A stretch of DNA of 64,000 bases from Dyella terrae (GTDB taxonomy: Bacteria > Pseudomonadota > Gammaproteobacteria > Xanthomonadales > Rhodanobacteraceae), in contig NZ_SIZZ01000001.1 in NCBI RefSeq assembly GCF_004322705.1, positions 992,001-1,056,000 on the forward strand, written 5' to 3'. How positions within the stretch are numbered: the stretch's first letter is position 1; each line of letters opens with the position of its first letter. The notes under the pieces are model-generated. The model ran no database searches. It had not been told where the DNA came from and was given only the letters and a program-made list of their open reading frames with translations. The position numbers were made by a program, and so were the translations under genes. Shown one piece after another: positions 61,435 through 64,000 of the stretch.

Positions 61435-61766
61435 GCGCTCACTCCCATCGGCGTTGGATCGGAAGTGCCTGCCAGCGAATGCACCGCCGCAGCGATACCA
61501 CTGCACAGGCTTTCACAGCTTGTGACCACGTAGCCGGCATCGCCAGCGCATTTATGCGTGCCGTGCTTAAGCAAATTTACCTATCGGTGATCGATCTCCA
61601 TGACGCGGCTGTGCAAGGCGCCATCGGGGTGCGGACGCGCCCTGGCAAGAAGCCTCTGGAGCGTCTGCCGCCGTGGCGCATGTGAACCGGTCGTACGTAG
61701 TTTTACTTAGGACGCTGACGTACAAATTCACTCGCCTCACCACGCCCGGCATGGTTCGATGACTTC
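61435..61766. other. Divergent promoter region, DUF3300 operon / OprP-like porin
   Basis: 332 bases. It carries a GTAGTTTTAC copy (61697-61706) 60 bases before the porin ATG, followed by a TACAAA-like -10 near 61721. TCACAGCTTGTGA (61512-61524) is a short inverted repeat on the DUF3300 side. No gene seen. Confidence 0.6.
61694..61710. promoter_or_regulatory. TACGTAGTTTTACTTAG motif copy
   Basis: TACGTAGTTTTACTTAG, sharing all ten core bases with the copies at 52524 and 52574 and the long form with that at 52574. It lies between the DUF3300 operon and the porin gene. Confidence 0.55.
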
Positions 61767-63092
61767 ATGACGGTGAAGGAATGCCAGCGGACGCCGACTC
61801 CGGGCGAGGGGCACAGGCGCCGGCGACGTCGGGGGTGGCCCGCGTGGACGTTCTTTCTGTGCCTGGGACCCGCCCTCGGCCATGCGGCGTGTAACAGCAC
61901 GACGTCGAAAGCTCCCGTCGCAGCCGATGCGGAAACCCCTTCCGAAGGCGATGCACCCCATGCTGATGAGGATTTCCTTCGTCGCTTGTCCTTGATGCGC
62001 CCGCTCGAAGGCGGCTTTGACCTGCCGGTGGCCTGCCTTCGCGTGAACGGCTACCTCATGATCGACGCTGCCAGCTATTCGGACGACGCCCTGGGCCACA
62101 ACAGCCTGAGCGTCCGCCGCGCCGACATCAATTTCAGGCGCATGGTGTGGCGTGACTGGCTTTTCTACGCGGACAGCGAACTGGTCAACGGCAGGCTCGA
62201 GTTCAAAGACGTCTATCTGCGCAAGGCCTTGCCTCGCGTGGGAACACTGACCATCGGCAATCAGCAAGAGCCCTTCGGCCTGGAGCAATACGGCAGCTTC
62301 CGCACCACGACCTTTCTTGAACGGGCCACCACCAATGCCCTGGCGCCAAGCCGCAGCGTCGGCATCGCGTCGAACGATTTTCATGGACCCTGGGTATGGA
62401 GCTATGGATTGTTCACTGCAGGCACCAAGGACGAAGGACGGACGCAGCGTGGCGTCGCCCTCACCGGCCGACTGGTGCGGCTGCTGCACGTCGAGGACGG
62501 CCTGTATCACCTTGCCGCGACGTTCTCGACGCGCCATTCGGGGTCCGATCATGAGCAGCGATTCAAGTCAGCGCCCGAGGTTCAACTATCCAATGGCGAT
62601 GTCTTCCTCGATACGGGCACGATCGCGCACGCCAATGGCGTCATACGCTACGGCTTCGAGGCGGCGCATGTACGCGGGCCGTTTTCCTGGCAAGCGGAGT
62701 GGATGCACGCGCGCGTGCCTCGTGACAACGGCCTGCCCTCGCTGAACTTTCGTGGCTGGTATGCCTATGCGAGCTGGTTCCTCACCGATGACACGCGGCC
62801 GTATCGGGACGGCAACGCCACGTTCGGCGGCGTCGAGCCGCGCTCGCCGTGGAACGGGCACGGCGGCGGCGCGCTGGAACTGGCCGCCCGAATCAGTCGC
62901 ACCGACCTCAATGACCTGGATATCCAGGGTGGCGCTGAAACCAATCTGTCATTGGGCGTGAACTGGTACCTCGATCGATCGGTGCGGCTTTCGTTGAATC
63001 TGATCCACGCCTTTGAACTGGACAAGCGCGGCGCCGAGTTCGACGGCAAGCACCCCACGGCCCTGGTGGGACGACTGCAGTACGAATTCTGA
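61767..63092 (+). CDS. OprP/OprO-like porin
   Basis: A 441-residue exported protein: a basic N-terminus (RRRRRR), signal core WPAWTFFLCLGPALGHAAC, then a Glu/Asp-rich linker (PSEGDAPHADEDF) and a barrel with SVRRADINFRRMVWRDWLFY, GTLTIGNQQEPFGLEQYGSF and YASWFLTDDTRPYRDG, ending LVGRLQYEF. These are OprP/OprO signatures, so it is likely a phosphate- or polyphosphate-selective trimeric porin. The ATG at 61767 lacks a clear ribosome site. It diverges from the DUF3300 operon and shares its motif copy. Confidence 0.88.
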   Translation: MTVKECQRTPTPGEGHRRRRRRGWPAWTFFLCLGPALGHAACNSTTSKAPVAADAETPSEGDAPHADEDFLRRLSLMRPLEGGFDLPVACLRVNGYLMIDAASYSDDALGHNSLSVRRADINFRRMVWRDWLFYADSELVNGRLEFKDVYLRKALPRVGTLTIGNQQEPFGLEQYGSFRTTTFLERATTNALAPSRSVGIASNDFHGPWVWSYGLFTAGTKDEGRTQRGVALTGRLVRLLHVEDGLYHLAATFSTRHSGSDHEQRFKSAPEVQLSNGDVFLDTGTIAHANGVIRYGFEAAHVRGPFSWQAEWMHARVPRDNGLPSLNFRGWYAYASWFLTDDTRPYRDGNATFGGVEPRSPWNGHGGGALELAARISRTDLNDLDIQGGAETNLSLGVNWYLDRSVRLSLNLIHAFELDKRGAEFDGKHPTALVGRLQYEF

Positions 63093-63111
63093 GGCTGCGC
63101 GACGGGACGCT

Positions 63112-63465
63112 TTACGTTGACATGACCGTTTCCGGTACGACGACGCCAGACAACAATCCGCCACACGCCCCGCTAAAGCGCTCCTGAGGTCGCGCCGCAT
63201 CGATTGGCACCGTGTTGTCGCTGGCCGGCCTGGGAAGCGTGCGAGGCGACTCTGTGACACGCACAGGCACAGGCATGTCATGACGGACGAAGCGCGCGCG
63301 ATGACTACATGGCTCGAAGGCGTCCTCGCGGCTCCCGTCGGGAGCATCCTCCTCGACGAGCGACGAATCCTCAGGTGAGGGCGCGACGCCTGAGCTGGAA
63401 TGGACCGACGGTGAGAGCGACCACATCAGCGCCACGAAGGCTGTTCGCATCAGGTTGGCTTGCAT
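63112..63465 (-). CDS. Hypothetical short exported protein
   Basis: A 117-codon frame with a signal-like start (MQANLMRTAFVALMWSLSPS) and a polar, acidic, low-complexity mature part. It lies 107 bases downstream of the trimeric autotransporter end, same strand. The ribosome site (GGGAAACAC) is weak and no family is recognised, so it could be a real secreted peptide or chance. Confidence 0.35.
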   Translation of the reverse strand: MQANLMRTAFVALMWSLSPSVHSSSGVAPSPEDSSLVEEDAPDGSREDAFEPCSHRARFVRHDMPVPVRVTESPRTLPRPASDNTVPIDAARPQERFSGACGGLLSGVVVPETVMST

Positions 63466-63572
63466 GTGTGTTTCCCGGAATCCGAAAGAACATCGCATCA
63501 AGATGTCGACGGCGCGTGCCGGAATACGACACGGCCGTCGACGGAATGCCTCATCCCTGAGGCAACGCTTCC

Positions 63573-64000
63573 CTACCACCCAAAACTGACACCCACGGTG
63601 CCGCTCGATTCACCGCCGCCGGCCAACGAACCACCGACAAGCACGGCGCCTTCGCCGGGTATCCGGGCGCCAAAGCCGACCGCGAGAGCTCCCTGGCCGC
63701 GGTAGCCACCGACCGCAGCACTGACCCGTTGATCCGTTCCTGACGCCGCGGCGATGGCGCCTGCCATGCCGGCCAGCGCGGAACTCATGGCACCTACGCG
63801 ATGAATGCGGTTGCCCAGCGTGTTGAATCGCCCGTTGACGTCCGACCGGAAACTGTCGAATTCCGACTTGCTAACGAGATTTGCCACACGTTGGTCGGTA
63901 TAGGCCCTGGCATCCTTGAGCGATTGTTGCGCGCTGTTATCCGCATAACGCCGCGCGGTAACCAGGGCCTCTTCAATCTGACCCGGCGGGATCGGCGTAC
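63573..64000 (-). CDS. Trimeric autotransporter adhesin (YadA type), C-terminal part
   Basis: The frame is open to the right edge of the window, so only the C-terminal 142 residues are seen. It begins TPIPPGQIEEALVTARRYAD, then a coiled-coil stalk (DARAYTDQRVANLVSKSEFD) and the YadA anchor: RIHRVGAMSSALAGMAGAIA, GGYRGQGALAVGFGARIP, and end GTVGVSFGW. The four-stranded anchor trimerises into a 12-stranded barrel and exposes the missing head and stalk. A GTG at 63887 is in frame but internal. Adhesion to surfaces or hosts is the expected role. Confidence 0.9.
   Translation of the reverse strand, partial: TPIPPGQIEEALVTARRYADNSAQQSLKDARAYTDQRVANLVSKSEFDSFRSDVNGRFNTLGNRIHRVGAMSSALAGMAGAIAAASGTDQRVSAAVGGYRGQGALAVGFGARIPGEGAVLVGGSLAGGGESSGTVGVSFGW

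Noticed and set aside
61512-61524. TCACA-GCT-TGTGA as a CRP/Clp site
   Set aside because: The half-sites are in reverse order (TCACA first) and the spacer is three bases, so it does not match TGTGA-N6-TCACA.

Overview
The window is high-GC, densely packed bacterial chromosome from a Gram-negative gammaproteobacterium. Many outer-membrane barrel proteins, a YadA-type adhesin end, MASE1 histidine kinases, a patatin-barrel protein, a CysPTWA sulfate importer and a perfect CRP/Clp-type palindrome all fit the Xanthomonadales, most likely a Rhodanobacteraceae relative such as Dyella or Luteibacter. That placement is inference from gene content. No tRNA, rRNA, CRISPR array, transposase or integrase was found.

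Layout. 1-7487 (minus): a surface-polysaccharide operon with almost every gene overlapping the next: ketoisomerase, aminotransferase and acyltransferase for a dTDP-3-acetamido-3,6-dideoxyhexose, a beta-propeller protein, a FemAB/GNAT-like protein, flippase, GT2 glycosyltransferase, repeat-unit polymerase, and the first codons of a probable Wzz/GumC-type protein running off the edge. 7696-13544 (plus): cytochrome b561, a haem-binding outer-membrane protein, a small cytochrome c, an OMP, then a coupled ECF sigma / anti-sigma / lipoprotein subtilase trio. 13550-22230: housekeeping and accessory genes (PAP2, DUF1801, DUF2059, COQ7-like, LysR + SDR + alcohol dehydrogenase, PAS kinase and response regulator). 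22457-26963: a stress-type cluster with a textbook sigma-54 promoter before a KGG gene, small hydrophilic proteins, a CBS protein, an NtrC-like regulator and a coupled GAF protein with a kinase-like phosphoacceptor helix but no ATPase. 26976-28910: divergent stand-alone LigD polymerase domain and Ku (NHEJ). 28975-37161: OMP, AhpD-like protein, SDRs, LysR, a histidine kinase whose phosphoacceptor His is Gln, a TIGR04325 methyltransferase, a secreted protein. 37393-44018: MASE1 protein with degenerate transmitter, HdeD, cysPTWA.

44266-64000 looks like an envelope-remodelling region. A MASE1 kinase and NarL-type regulator (plus a receiver-only paralogue) sit beside a patatin-barrel protein. Further right are an OMP + tandem-repeat protein pair, lipoproteins, a glycine-zipper protein, and a four-gene operon (DUF3300, DUF2950, Omp85-like barrel, an 858-residue Trp/Gly/Tyr-rich secreted protein), followed by an OprP-like porin and the end of a trimeric autotransporter.

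The most interesting unnamed signal is a short quasi-palindrome, GTA-GTTT-TAC (often extended to TACGTAGTTTTACT), recurring in five intergenic regions here (near 44150, 45980, 48365, 52524 and 52574, 61700), next to the two-component genes and the envelope operons. It is a good candidate for the binding site of the NarL-type regulator at 45997-46656 and would tie this region into one regulon.
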